A stretch of 64,000 nucleotides of DNA from Chrysomallon squamiferum (Eukaryota; Mollusca; Gastropoda; Neomphalida; Peltospiridae): the NCBI GenBank assembly GCA_012295275.1, contig CM022665.1, forward strand, positions 34,282,022 through 34,346,021, read 5' to 3'. Within the stretch, counting starts at the first letter, position 1. Every line of letters starts with the position of its first letter. Both the position numbers and the translations under genes were made by a program. This document shows positions 1-13,500 of the stretch, in pieces. The notes below the pieces were generated by a model that was given only the letters and a program-made list of their open reading frames with translations, was not told where the DNA came from and did no database searches.

Positions 1-213
1 ATGATAATTTGAGATTCATTCAATTTAATTTGTTTCTGGAGGAATCCAGGATTTTAATATTTTAATATATATATATATATATTTTTTGTTTTTGTTTTTT
101 TGTTGTTATACTAATAAAATAATTAAATTTTTTGCTTCTAATATTTTAGGATATTATTTTTTATTTTGTTTTAATAATTAAGTATTTTAGTTAGCTATTT
201 TTTAATTATTCAG

Positions 214-3200
214 GATTTTATTCGAGCTGCTATGACTTGTATCTCTCACTTTTACCAACATCGAGCTCAAAGTTACAGAGACCTTGCTGGCCGTATCCAC
301 TACCTGTTTACAGCTCAGCAGCACATGCAGTCATATCTTGACCCATCTAAATGGGGCAGCGTCCATCATCCAACCAGTAGTCCAATGGTCAAGAAAGGAC
401 CAGACTGGGGTCAGACATCCACTGCAGAATCAGCTGTGAGGACAATACTGACACCAGAGGAAGTGGCCAAGTAAATATTACTGTAGAAAATTAAATTTTG
501 AAACTAACTGAAATTAAAATAATTAAATGATAAAATAAAATAAAATAATAAATTAATAAAAAAAACAATTGGTATACATAAAAAGAACATGAATATTAGT
601 ACTATTACTTTTGTTTAGGTAACTTTAGATAAATAATATTATACTATACATGTATTTTAATATATGTGCACAAGTTTTTATTTTTCAAAGCTGTAAGAAT
701 GAAAATATATTCAAAATCATTAGCTTATCAGTCAAAATTCTTCCTGCACAGTTTCCTACATTTTTATGCCATTGATATTTTGTACAGTATATGCAGTGTA
801 TCTTTTCAGCCTTTTTTTTCTCCAACTGATGCATTAAACATATTTGTATTCTGTTTTCAGATACATGCATACCATAGCTCTACAGATTGAAGTGACTAAT
901 TTTCTGGACCAGTGTTTGGCAAACATGGAAGGGGAGGCAACTGCTCTAGCTGCCAGTTGTACAGCCGAATCCCAGACATCTGATCTGCCATCTTTATTTG
1001 GCAGCACCAAAGTCAAAACAGACTTAGTCTGCATGGTTAGTACTAAACACAGTGTACTGAATAACATTTTTAAAATCCAGCCAAACAAATAAAACCTTTA
1101 TGTCATAACTAACTTTTCCAGCAATTTTTATTTTTTTAAATATTTTGTTTTTATTTTCTTTCTATAGGCTTGCTGATGTTATTTTCTGGAAAATAAGAAT
1201 TGTACAGACTGTTGCACAAAATTATAAATCTTTCTGGAAAAAACATCAGTTATAATATTCTTACTTGGTACATTTTTCTTTCAGATTCTTCTAAGTGGAA
1301 ATGATATTAAAGTTAGCTTTGACTTGTCTTACAGGATTATAAAGGTAACAGTACCAAGGGCAGATCACAATATCAGAAAAGTAGGGTTAACATTTGTGTG
1401 ATGGACATTATCTTAAAAATGAAATGTCTTACAATAAAGAAACGAAAAAACTGGAAAAAATAAATGACGCTCATCAGATGTTTCTCAGTAAAACTAACTG
1501 AAGAATATGATGTACATATACAGTGGTACCTTCACTTACAAGTGCCCCAACTTATGAGTGTTTCAAGTTACAAACAGTCGATTTTTTGCTTTCAGTTGTG
1601 AGGAAAAATCCGAGTTTTGAGTGAGCTTCAGATATGCTACCGCTAGTTGGCACAATGAACAGTATGACATCCGGCCAGCATCCTGCATCTCACTCATTTA
1701 CTTCACGTGGTTACCTCACTGCGGAAGCATCTCTGTTGAGTTGTGCTTGCGTTTTGAGCAGTATTTTGCCAAATTTCTTTTTTCTGGCCATGGATCCTAA
1801 GCAAGTGAGGCAAAGGACAGTGCTGAGAAGAAGAAGCGGATGATGTCCATTGAATTAAAGCATGAAATCACAAAAAAACATAAGTGAAGTGTGCATGTAG
1901 TCAACTTGGCTAGGTAGTACAAGCGTAGTACTTCTATGAAATGTACCATATTAAAGCAGAAGGAGTCAATAAAGGCTGTAACTCCAGCCAAATGTGTTAA
2001 AATAATTTGTCTGATCTCCAGATAAATACACTTTACAAAACCAATTTATTTCTTTACATTCTCTTTTATTTCGTTTTTATGCAATATTTTCATTTATAAA
2101 TACATTTTTCTTATTTAAAAACACATTACAAAAAAAAAGATAATAGTAATAAAAAAAAAAATGGGGTGGTTTTGGGGGGGCTGGAACAGATTAATGGTAT
2201 TTCAGTTAATTTCAGTTGATTTGATATACGAGCAAATTGAGTTACGAGCTTGGTCATGGAACGAATTAAACTTGTAAGTCAAGGTACCACTGTATATCAG
2301 TATTTGATAAATACTTGATTCTGGGTGTCTCCAATATAAATTATATATTAAAATCTTTTCTAAATAAATTTATTTGTATTTCAAGATATTATAACAATAA
2401 GAAGATGAACAAATAAATCTCCTGTTACTACATGAATATGGTTGTAGATTTGTTTGAATACTATTAAAATAAAATCTTATTATGTTGCAATAACTAGAGT
2501 GCAAAAAAAAAAAAAAAAAACTTCGTTACATGCAAATATGAATTAACAAACAGCAGTGTAATTAAAGATAAAGAAGATGTGTAAAACAAATGAAACCTTG
2601 TTAGAACGGTTTTATCAGAATTAGCACTATTGTGAGATGCATTATAGAGACTAGATTTTACATCGAGACTGATTTTATTGTGAGGTGTATCAAGTCAAGC
2701 TTATACTGTAATAAAAATAATTATGCTGAGATGAAGTTTTGTGATAATTTCAGGAATGTCACTTAAGGGCGACATCAATTTTGAGTCACACAGCACGAGA
2801 GATGGCAAAACATCAGCGTTATGGACTCATCAAACAGCTGCTTGACTGTGTTTCTAAAACAAATGTAGGAACTGAAGACATGAATGACGAGATCATTGGA
2901 GCCTCGTTGTTAGCCATTGTTGATAAAGACAGTGAGGTAAAACGTTTATACTGTAAAATTTTGGAATGACAGAGTCAGGGAAGAAAGCCAATGCCAGATA
3001 CCAATATGAATTTTAAAAAGTTATTTCTTAATACAGTTACTGTGGCCTCAATGGAGTGTACATCAGTTATTAGACAATATTATTCTCTGTTAACACTTGT
3101 TAAACAGAGCCTCTAAAAATTTCCATAGTATAGGAGTTCACTGCATCTAATATCATGTAAATTATTATTAAATGTAATATTCATTTCTTTATTTTTATAC

Positions 3201-3795
3201 AGCTCTTTACACTGTGTTTCAGTAAAAAAAATTGAATTTCATATACAACGTAATCACTTTTTGTTGTATTTACCTTTGGTTTGACACACAGTAGCCGATG
3301 TGTATTTTGTTCATTCATTCATTCATTCGTTACTTCATTTCTTCAGAAGTATTTTTTTTTTATTATTATTATTTTTATTCCCAGGCCAAAGAAGCTGAAA
3401 ACCTTATAAAGTTGCTGAAAAAGGATTCAAACAAGGTATTTTATCTCTTTCCTCTGCTACATCATTTTGTTTTTTAAAATATATGTGTACAAACTATTTA
3501 TAACTGGTAATAATTATAGCAAATAACTAATAAATTATAATGAAAAGAGAAATTCTAATAAAAATATACAAATACAAGAATTTAAAAAAATCAAATATGT
3601 ATTAAAATGTGAATTAAATTCTGATATTAACAGATCAATGCTTACATACTGTGTGGAAAACTCAGGTCAGCCTATCTGCTGGCAGTGAAAGGGGAGAGAA
3701 CTGAGGATGTGGAAAGAATTGCTGGTGCTGCACAAAGAATGGAACAGTCAGCTGTATGGAACATTTGCAAAAAATGGTTACAACAGAAAAAATAA
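214..3795 (+). CDS. ZFYVE26: ZFYVE26 (spastizin), C-terminal six coding exons
   Basis: These are the 3' exons of the FYVE-domain protein spastizin (SPG15), which works with spatacsin and AP-5 in endolysosome and autophagic lysosome maintenance. Coding exons read from the sequence: 214-470, 861-1035, 1285-1344, 2754-2936, 3385-3435, 3634-3795 (stop TAA 3793-3795). Each has AG/GT borders and the phases join into one frame of 296 codons including the stop. Recognisable stretches are the alpha-helical block from DFIRAAMTCISHFYQHRAQS, then ILLSGNDIKVSFDLSYRIIK, and near the end KLRSAYLLAVKGE followed by a terminal KKWLQQKK. These match the C-terminal end of vertebrate ZFYVE26 as I remember it. The FYVE zinc finger and the very long N-terminal part lie upstream of base 1, so the gene is partial only because of the window edge. 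A deleted Tigger transposon lies in the intron between exons 1285-1344 and 2754-2936. The gene converges on LRPPRC. Confidence 0.9.
1521..2292 (+). mobile_element. Non-autonomous Tigger (pogo/Tc1-mariner) element, copy 1
   Basis: A 772 bp element begins CAGTGGTACCTTCACTTAC and ends with the inverse (GTAAGTCAAGGTACCACTG). It is flanked by TA on both sides (1519-1520 and 2293-2294), the target duplication of Tc1/mariner-type elements. Inside, about 1790-2040 (+), is a decayed N-terminal fragment of a Tigger/pogo transposase (CENP-B-like helix-turn-helix). It begins MDPKQVRQRT, shifts frame, continues EKKKRMMSIELKHEI and has several stops. The DDE catalytic part is missing. The element lies in a ZFYVE26 intron in the sense direction. 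A second copy with the same internal structure lies at 54820-55572 in inverse orientation. Confidence 0.88.
1790..2040 (+). pseudogene. Tigger transposase N-terminal fragment (frameshift, stops)
   Basis: This remnant of a pogo/Tigger transposase covers only the DNA-binding N-terminus. It starts at ATG 1790. After about a dozen codons the homologous frame shifts (…KQVRQRT, then SAEKKKRMMSIELKHEI), and stops interrupt the helix-turn-helix. The recognisable family text 'MSIELK…I…H…V..LA..Y.RSTS' is preserved, followed by ILKQKE and CVKIICLIS, after which the sequence is not transposase-like. It is not functional. Confidence 0.75.
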
Positions 3796-6700
3796 TTTCA
3801 TAAACAAAATATTTATTCATTGTGTCTTATTTTTATATATTTTAAAAAAGCTGGTTTTATAGAGTTATTTTAATACTACACTTTTGATACAAGAATTATG
3901 TGGAAATGATACAACATAAAGTTGGACTGTTTAACATGAAGCTTGCCAAGTAATGGTGTTCAGTTTGTGAAAAAGTTTTCATGTAAATGTGAAGCTGCCA
4001 TAAATCATTTTGGGGTATTAGGTTTGAAAGTAAATAGAACTTAATTTTACATCCAGAATGTATGTTGATTATATATTTATGTCTTCCAAGTCAGTGATTG
4101 GTGATGTATCATGTACAGAATTAGATTTAATAATTACCTAAACATTATTCTGTTAAAACCTGTCAAAATAGGGTCTCTGAAGTTTCCTTAGCTTTTGGCC
4201 ACATTCCATCTAAACTGGCCCTAATTATTTTTTATAGATATGCATAAAATATAACAAATATGTATAATTGTAAAACAAAGAAGATGTAGTTATATTACAA
4301 AAGAAATTATGAAGGTATTTTTTAAAATCTTATTTGTGAACAAATTGAAATTATCACTCAAAAAAATCAAATACAAAAGAAAAAACCTTTTTAAATGTAT
4401 TCCAGCAATTACATAAATTCATAATATGACATAAATGTATTTTTTTAGTTATTGTACTTATATGTAATTGATTGATTTTATATCAACCATCTTTATAATC
4501 TTTTAATTATTGTAGTTCCATATCACATATATAACGTACATTTCCAAGAGGAGAAAAAAAAGACCCCCAGAAACCCTATGAAGTAAAAAAATGTAATTTA
4601 TGGCATTATATTCAATATTAAATAACATAGCTATCCAAAATATATTTTTCTGTGGTTTTTCATTAATTTTATTATTAATTTTTACTATATTTTTTTTTGT
4701 TTTAAGTTACTGAAGCACATATTGTAACTTAATTAAAATTGTGTGTGAATATTTTCAGGAAGTAAACATATATGAAATGTTAAAAGTTCTTGTTTAAAAA
4801 TTCCGTTACTATTCAATTCTTTATATTATTTATTTAGATGTTTTAGTTACTTTAAGAAAGTTATGGTTGTATAAAGTTATTTTGAAAACTTTCATAAGGC
4901 AGTAACATATTTTGCAGTCTAGATCAAGAATATCAAGATTGAATTTACATAAAAAAGTAATAAAAGTTCATATATATATCTCATTTTCTATTTACTAAAG
5001 AAATATTTTATTTTTATAATGCATATTGTTTAGTTTTGAAAACACCTTTATTTTTTAAATTAACTTATCTATTAATACCTTAAAGTGCATCTATTTTCAG
5101 GTTTTATTTTCTTGTTATATTTTAAATTTAATAATTACAAATCCCTTTGAAATATACACTGGTTTTATTATTAAGAGAAAATTATTAAAAGAAATAAATA
5201 AATACATCTAATTTTTCATTTTATTTATGCCTTTTAGTGCACAAATATTCCCTGTAGTTGCAGTTTACAGAAATGTAAATTAGATAATTGGTTCTGAAGT
5301 TCATAAATGCCATCAAATTATAACTAATTTCAAAATAAAAAATGTTATGCAAAGAATGTATAGTTTGACATACAAGGAAAATTACTAATAAATAAATGCA
5401 GTAATTTGTTTTGTATCAAGAATACACTTTATCTTATAACTTTATCATAAATAAATTTCATGTATGTACAAATTTCATTTAAGATATTATTTGATTTTAT
5501 TGAGACATTTTCCTTGTTTTGTTGCTAGAGAATTCTAATAATTTTTTTTAATACTTAATTCCATCAATTTCATTTTTTTTACGTATGCTGAAAGATTATG
5601 TGTCTGCTTAAATTTTTACTAAAAAATAATTAATATATTGCAGCTGAAAGCTAATTTCAAGAGGTGTATATTTAAAATGTCATTAAAAATACTTTAAATT
5701 ATATTTTAATCAGTTACTTTTAAATCAGGCCTGAATAATTAACTTACCTGACATATTTATATAAAGCTGTCTTTAGCATCAATATGTATATTATGTAATT
5801 TGAAATGTAAATTAATTGAAATGCATAAATTTAAAAACAATATTTATTAATATAAATAGTACTTTTTGTATATAAAAATGTTCTGATTAAACCAATGCTC
5901 CAATTACAATTTAAGTGGCAGCTACATTTATAAAATATGCAAATTGTGTTTATTTCAAACATTAAATTAACATATTTTGCATTGTTATTATTAAACTGTT
6001 TGATAATGGTGCTGCCTCTCAGCCAAGAGAGCAAAATCTGTTTCAATTATTTGATAGTTACTATGTAACGTATCTAGTTCCAATAAAAAATCTTATAAAC
6101 ATGATTGGTATTTTTAAAATTTATTCATTGTTTTCTGTCTGGGAAATGCAATTCATCATTTTTTCATTTCTCAACTGATTATCAACATAATAACTGATAA
6201 CATGTTTTCACGTTATCAGGGGTTACATTCCTGTTATATGAGAGAAAAATTACATCACAAATGCCCTAATTTTCATTAGCATATAAAATATTTTCTGTAC
6301 ACATCTTCCTAGAATAGGTGCACAGGTGAGAATTAATCCCACAAACCACTTAGCCAATATGAATGTAACATGGAACAAGGCAAGGAAAAGCTATTTAACA
6401 CAACACTCCTATGGAACATGTACCAAAATACAATCCAGTCAATGGGTCCATCAGGTCAGATTGTTCTCTGCTTTGATTCAAATCTTTTACTCAAAGGTTA
6501 TTCAATATTTATTTATTTAATTAATTAAAAAAAAAAAGGGAAGGTGTTAGTCAACTCGAGGATTTTTTTGATACAATAATAATAAAAAAAGAGACATAAA
6601 AGTGAATGTTTATTAAGTAGCACTGCACACACACTGAACACAAAATTCTGAATGGTTTATTTTTCCATAATTAAAAAAATCAGAAATGTGTTTGTTTCTT

Positions 6701-7588
6701 TAACATGATTTGTATGTACTTTTCCACACAAATACCACAATTTCAATTTTAATATCGATGAAATTATTCTATACAAGGGCCAGAGATGTCAGTGCTGAAA
6801 ATATAAATCCAATATTTGTATGTATTTAGATAAGTCCTGCTTGAAATGAAAATGGTTTACCACAAACACTTAACTGTGATAAGGTGACAGTAAATCACAG
6901 GAGTTACATCTATCAAAATGTAATATACAATACTTTCTAATTGAAGATATACTTCAAACATATAATATGGTTCATGATATAAATCCATGTGTCAGCAAAA
7001 TGAACAAAAATGTAAAAATCAGCATCTAAAGGTAGTAACTATAGTCATATTCAATGTGTTAAGTTCAAAGAGTAAAAAAGGAAAATATGTTTGTAGGATT
7101 TATTACCTATTAATAACAACCATCTATAATCCCCCCCCCCTACCTATCCAGCCTCTACCTATCATGATTCTAATACTGCAGACATCTATTTCACACATAG
7201 TGTTAATAAATATCATAAGATATTAGATATAACACATCCCTAGCTAGTCTGTGTTATAATATGCCATGTATAGTTTAGATAATCCTTATAAAGAATAGTT
7301 AAATTAAAATAAATCTATGTTATGTGAGATGAAATCTTGGGTGAATTTTATTTTATTTTTTTATATATTTTTAGTTTTGTTTTACAGAAATACAACTAAA
7401 TACATGTATATATATCACTGTCTAGTAGTACAATTTTGAAAACGAATTACTTATCCTACAGATTCAAACATATGTAAAAATATATAATTTTCAGTTATAT
7501 TTTAATAAAAAATCCAAGCTTGTTAGGACACTCATGTCTTGACAAAAATCTAGTATGTGAGGAGGATTTTACACAACACTATATGTGA
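3796..7588. other. Convergent intergenic region / 3' flanks of ZFYVE26 and LRPPRC
   Basis: About 3.8 kb of very AT-rich sequence between the stop codons of two convergent genes. It must contain both 3' UTRs and polyadenylation sites. AATAAA-like hexamers are too frequent in this base composition to choose one. I see no exon, RNA gene or inverted-repeat element. A C-run lies near 7130-7140. Confidence 0.6.
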
Positions 7589-10500
7589 TTACTTCTTTTC
7601 CTCCCCAAATGAACTGGAATCAGAACTAGTGTCAGTAACCTGAAAAGAAATAAAATAAAATATTGGTAAAATTTAAAATCTGTTGAATAATGCCAATTTA
7701 AGTCCCCTATTTTATAAATACATCTTTGCTTTCAAGGAGACTGTATTAGTGTTTCTAATATCTCATACATTCTGTTACTAAACACTATCTGTTTTAAAGG
7801 CAAAAGATACACATTTTCATAATAATTATTATTCAGTATTTTGTTAGTTACAATTCTAATCTTTATTTTAAGGAATAAAATACTGTCTTTCTATTTGCAG
7901 AAGTATTGTTGTTAGCAAATAATATCTCCAGTTTGTTTCATCTACATTTTACTTACTTTCCACGTAATAGGAATATTGTTGTTTTTGAACAGTGTTTCCA
8001 GCATCTTAACAGCTCTTAGTTTAAGATTAGAGACTTCAAAACCATCTTCCTGTAGCTGTTTTAGTGTTGCTTGTGCAGACTCACAGTCATTATTTTGACC
8101 TGGAAAATAGTTTTATCTTTTAACAAACAAAAACAGTGTGTTTTGACATATATTCTTCAATTATAAAACAGTTAAAACGTACATTATTAATATCTGTCCA
8201 ATAATTACATGTTTTTAACATTTGTGGAAACAATTATTAAAATATAGGCATAACATTTGCAATTTATTAATGGTTTGCAGATACATAGTTTCTAATTTCA
8301 AATGGTTATTTTTTAAAGTAAATAGAGCTGAAAATATCTATCTTACAGACACAAACTGCTTGTTACTTACAGTGTGCACCAATGAGATGACTGTATACAA
8401 ATGGAATATTTCTTAAACCATGTTGTTTTAAAAAGGCTAGTAGTGAGGTCAACTGATCTACCTAAAATCAGAAACTATCATAATGAATATCAAAAAATAT
8501 GATGATACTATCAAACAGTGAAACATCTATGAACTCAATCCTACAGGAAGAATTATAATAAACTATATCTAACAATGTGCCATTTTGTGTATATTTTAAA
8601 AATTATATATTTCCTTTCCATCAAACTCGTTCTGATCTAAGTATATCCAATTCAAAATCTGCTTTTAATTTATAAGAATTTGAATTTAAAAAAAAAAAAA
8701 AAAAAAAAAAAATAAAAATAAAAACCAGAAAAGAGAATGATGACTTCCTGTGAACAAACTATATGGTATTATTACTATTATTATTTTTGTTTTTTTTCCA
8801 AATTAGCAGCAAGGTTTCTTTTACATAAGCATCAGTCTGTCTAATCTCTGAAAAACATGAAATCAGTCTATTAACAAAATAGTTCCAAACAAAAATCAAT
8901 ATGCTGATTTATCTTTTAAAAGTATTTTCAGTGAATGATTCTCATCAGATCGGTCATGAAGAATAACAATGTTTAATACATAAAATTTGAAGTAAAGAAC
9001 TTCTTACCCTGCCTTCATTGCTGGCTACAGCTGAAATGTACACAGGATTTACCACTTTTACTAATTCTGGGTATTTCTGAAAAACACAAAATAAATACCA
9101 ACAATTAAATTGACAAGTGATGGGGAGTATATAATATAATATATATGTGAGGGGTGCAGAGACATCCCCCAGTATTCTGCTAAGGTCTGCCTGTGGATGT
9201 GTATAATAAATTTAAAAAAAAAAAAAATGCCTGACAATGTGAACTGTATAAAGTTTTTGCAATTATGGCCAGTCCCATGTAATGCAAAGTAGAAATGCGC
9301 TGTAATGTTACTAATGTCATTCCATGGATCTATCCTGATGGACACTGACTTTATTATCTCCTTTGTCAATCTAGTGCACTATTTTCAACAAACTGTTGAT
9401 TACCCCCCCACCACAAATTTCTGCATACAGGCCTGATAAGCACACAAACACACAATACATCAGCTAAAATCAATAGAACACAAACCTGCAAAAGTTCATC
9501 AGCTTTTTTTGATCCATTCAGAAAATGAGAGGTCCAAACGGCAGCTACTGGTCGATATAATTGTCCTTTGTCTGCCAGGTTAATAGCCATTTCTTCAACT
9601 ATTGTAACAAATCAAACAAAATTAAATGATACATTTTTTACCTTTCTTTGGAGTTGTTTTTTGTGCATTATTTATTGATTTACATTCTTTTTATAGGAGT
9701 TAGAGGAACAGAATAAAATAAGAAATGGAAATATACACACACATCTGCATATATTCTTTTTATTTTATTTTTTTTAAATTCAACTTTTGGAAAATATTTA
9801 AATGTTTGGATTTTCTACCTTTTTTTAATAAATGTATAAAAATGTGTATCTGTGGTTCTTAACATTATGCATGAAAATAACAAAACAGAGTTATACTGGC
9901 TTAAATAAACTGTAAATGATTTTTAAAAATATATGTATATGGGTCATTCCGTGTTAAATCACCCAATGGGTTAAACCCGACCGTCTCAGATTTTTATCAA
10001 ACTTGGTATACTTGATTACTGGGATCCCACAGCACCAAATCTGAAATTTTAGGCCAATCGGATCAGTGGTGTGGGAGATGCGGTCCCCCTGAATTTTGAG
10101 ATGTTTGGCAAAAATGGGCGTGACCACCAACCTTTGAACCCTCATATCTCATGAACTACTGGGCCAATCTTCATAAAACTGGTATTGTTGAAAAGGCAAT
10201 ATGACAAGGATTCCAAATCTGCCATTATTGATCAGTCACCTTTTGACCTTTGTTACGACCTTGTGGTCACCACTGGTCTGATTGGCCTAAAATAGGTATA
10301 CCAAGTTTTATAAAAATCTGAGACGGTCTGGTTTAAATTTAAATTTTTTGGGGGGGTGATTTGACATGGAATGACCCATATGTATATATAAAATACAAGT
10401 AATACCTTGTTTGAAATGTTCTGGAGATTTGGAAGCAAGATTTCTCAGATTAAAATTGGTAATATAACTGTCCAAGTCACTCTCATTGTCCTTTAGATGT

Positions 10501-13500
10501 TCTATGCCTTTGTCAACTTGATCACTACAAAGAAAAATAACAAAATGATGATAAAACAAACATTATTTTCTTAAAAATGTTACAGTAAAACCTTTTTTAG
10601 TTTTAATTAATATGAAAAATATGTTTATCACATGGATGTTATAATAAAATTTTCATTACATTATATTCTTATTTTTAAATAATTGTTTTTAAGCAATAAT
10701 ATCTATTAGTTTAAAGAAAAATGGATAATTATGAAAATATTTTAATGTTACCTTTTTTCTGTATACTTTATTTCTTATCAATTCCTGAAAAGTTAAGGTT
10801 AACTTGTAAAGAAATTAACCGTTCTTCAAACTTTATACTTGCCTCTTTAGAATATTCAACAACTCTTGGGAAGGGTAAAAAAAAAGACAACAATCAAATG
10901 TGGAATGATCCAATAATAATTTCACTTACTCTGTTAAATAAGCCTGCAGAATGTGTGGGTAGAGAGCCAGTTTCAACCTCCCAGGCACATTAACGTCTTT
11001 TTTTATCAGCAACAAATTTTCATGGTCACCTTTTTCTCCCAAGTGTCTCAGCAAAATTCTCATATCTTAAACACAATCAATACATTAACCAAGTTTAAAG
11101 GATCATCACAATGATTTTCAGCACTTTCTAGTAAATAATGTATTCCATATCTTTCTTCCAAATCATGAACAGACGAAGATCTCAAATAAAAACATCCAAT
11201 ATGTGTAATATGATAAAAAAGTGATTAATTTATAGAAGTCTGTTTCATTTTTAATGTAGTTAACATCAATTTCAAAATTACAATTATAATCCTTACCGTT
11301 GAGATGTTTATATATATAAAAAAATAATAATAATAACAAAAAATTACATTACTCTATCTGTTAAGGTTTACATAATCGCATCACATTTTGGTTTATTTCA
11401 TTAATTTTAAATTAGTGCCTAACGTTATCAGATTTATTGAGGTGCCAATAAAGTTGGTGGTAAAAACTAAAAATTATGTCAACAAAAAACGATGTCAAAA
11501 TAAAACTTCAAATTTCTGCATATAAAAAGTAGAATAAAATAAAATTGTATTTCCTAATGCTATATCAAAACTAGGAGTATAAATGCATCTTTTAAATAAA
11601 AACCTATATAACTGAAGGTGTTTAGATATTTTGTATTAGTTTAAGAAACATTTAAGTGATGAACAAACCTGTGACATTCTTTTGTGCCAACAGAGCCTTC
11701 ACAATATTGACAAGATTTATTTCACTCTCACTGCTTTTCACACTGAATAAAACAAAATAATATTTATAAAATTAGCTTCTTTAATACTGAATTTACTATT
11801 CAGAAGAAAGATGTTTTTAGTTTATATGACTGCCAAAGGAAGTTTTTAACAGAGCTAATAGTTCAGACATAGTAAAAATAATTTCTTATTAATTATAATA
11901 TATCTGATGAAAAACAAAAATAAATAAATAAGAATAATAATGCAAGGAGAGTAGTAATAGTGGTAATATCAGAAATAAATGCAATCAATTTAAGTACATT
12001 TTATTGAAGAAACTAATGATTTTCAGATTATGTTTAATAAAAGTGCTACATACCTTTCACATAAAACTTCAAAATCATCAAATTTGTTATCTGCAATTAA
12101 CTGTAAAGCTTCTTTTTCTGCTGAGTTGAGAGGAACTTCAGCTTTCTGATGTGTCAAAGAGAAGAAAAATGATGAAAATAGTAAATATGTCAAAGTAGTC
12201 AAACAATTTAGTCTTATGTCCAAGACATCAGGCATTTGGCTTTATGACTAAAATTTGCATGAATTAGGTCAAATGCCTGCATTTGGTTGACACTCTGCCC
12301 AACTGCAATTCAGGCAATGAGTCTACCAAGAAGATCCCAAAACTTCACTTACACTGCTGTTACAGAAACACTAATGGCCTTAAAATAAAACAGCAAAGAA
12401 GAAATCTGATCTTAAACAAGAAAAATCAACACATGGCCACATTTTGTAACAAAGCCATGTGAGCAAAATTTGGAGAAATAACAGCAGAGGTCAAAATTGA
12501 AATTCAACTCAGGACATCCCCACCAGTGCTAAATCCTGCCACCAGTGAACTACAAAGATTTAATTTCAGGAAGCATTTCCCACTAGCAGCAACCAAAGAG
12601 ATAACAGTGAATAAAACTTTGATTAAAATGAATGAACTTACCCATACATCTTTTTTTTGTGTGCGTTGTCTAGTTTGAACAGCATCTTTCTGAAATTAAT
12701 TAAATTCAGAAATCACTGCCTTAATTGTGAAATAATTTTAAAATCAAGCAGAGAGTAAAAAAAAATTAAAAAAAAAATTAAAAACTTATTTTTAAACAAT
12801 TTAAATTATTTTGTCTTCAGATTCAATTATAGAAAATCATTTTCATTTTCCCTATGAAATAGTTCCTTGAGCTGTGATAGGCGTAAGAAATCATGTTTTA
12901 AAATTAAGTAACCACACAGGAAGGATTAAAAATAGACATGTCAGAATTAAATGTCAAATGCCTCCTTGTAATATCTTAGTAACTGTATGTGCTTAAGCAA
13001 AAAAGAAAGATTTTTGAACTAAATGGCTCAACATAAAGTGAGCTGAGTTGCAGCTCATTTGTTTTTTTATTTTAGCTATAATACCAAAGACATTATACCT
13101 GAGTTACTACCTGAAGCAGAGGCTTAATCTGTTGCTTGATATTTTCTGGTAACTCCTTCTTTGCCTTCTGGAATTCTCTTCCCAAATACACCAAAGTACG
13201 CTTGCTAGGTAGAACATTTTCTTCTTCAAACTGGTCCAGAACTGATAATGCTTTGTCCAAATCATCATTGTTAACTGAAACCACAAAGTTTATAAAACAA
13301 TTTATTTGTTAATAATGACTAAAGAATAATGGAAATTCAAAAAACAGACATGAAGATAATTCTTTAATCATTTAATTTCTCCAGTAAGTAACCTTTGTTA
13401 AAAATAGAAGGATAAATAACAATTAAAATATCATGAAATTTGTTTTAATTGTTAAAAAAAGAAGAAAAAGAAAACCATCAGACACCCACATACACACACA

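Noticed and set aside
12642-12689. Doubt that this 48-base segment is an exon
   Set aside because: The doubt was rejected: it has good AG/GT borders and keeps phase 0 between neighbouring exons, so it was retained in LRPPRC.
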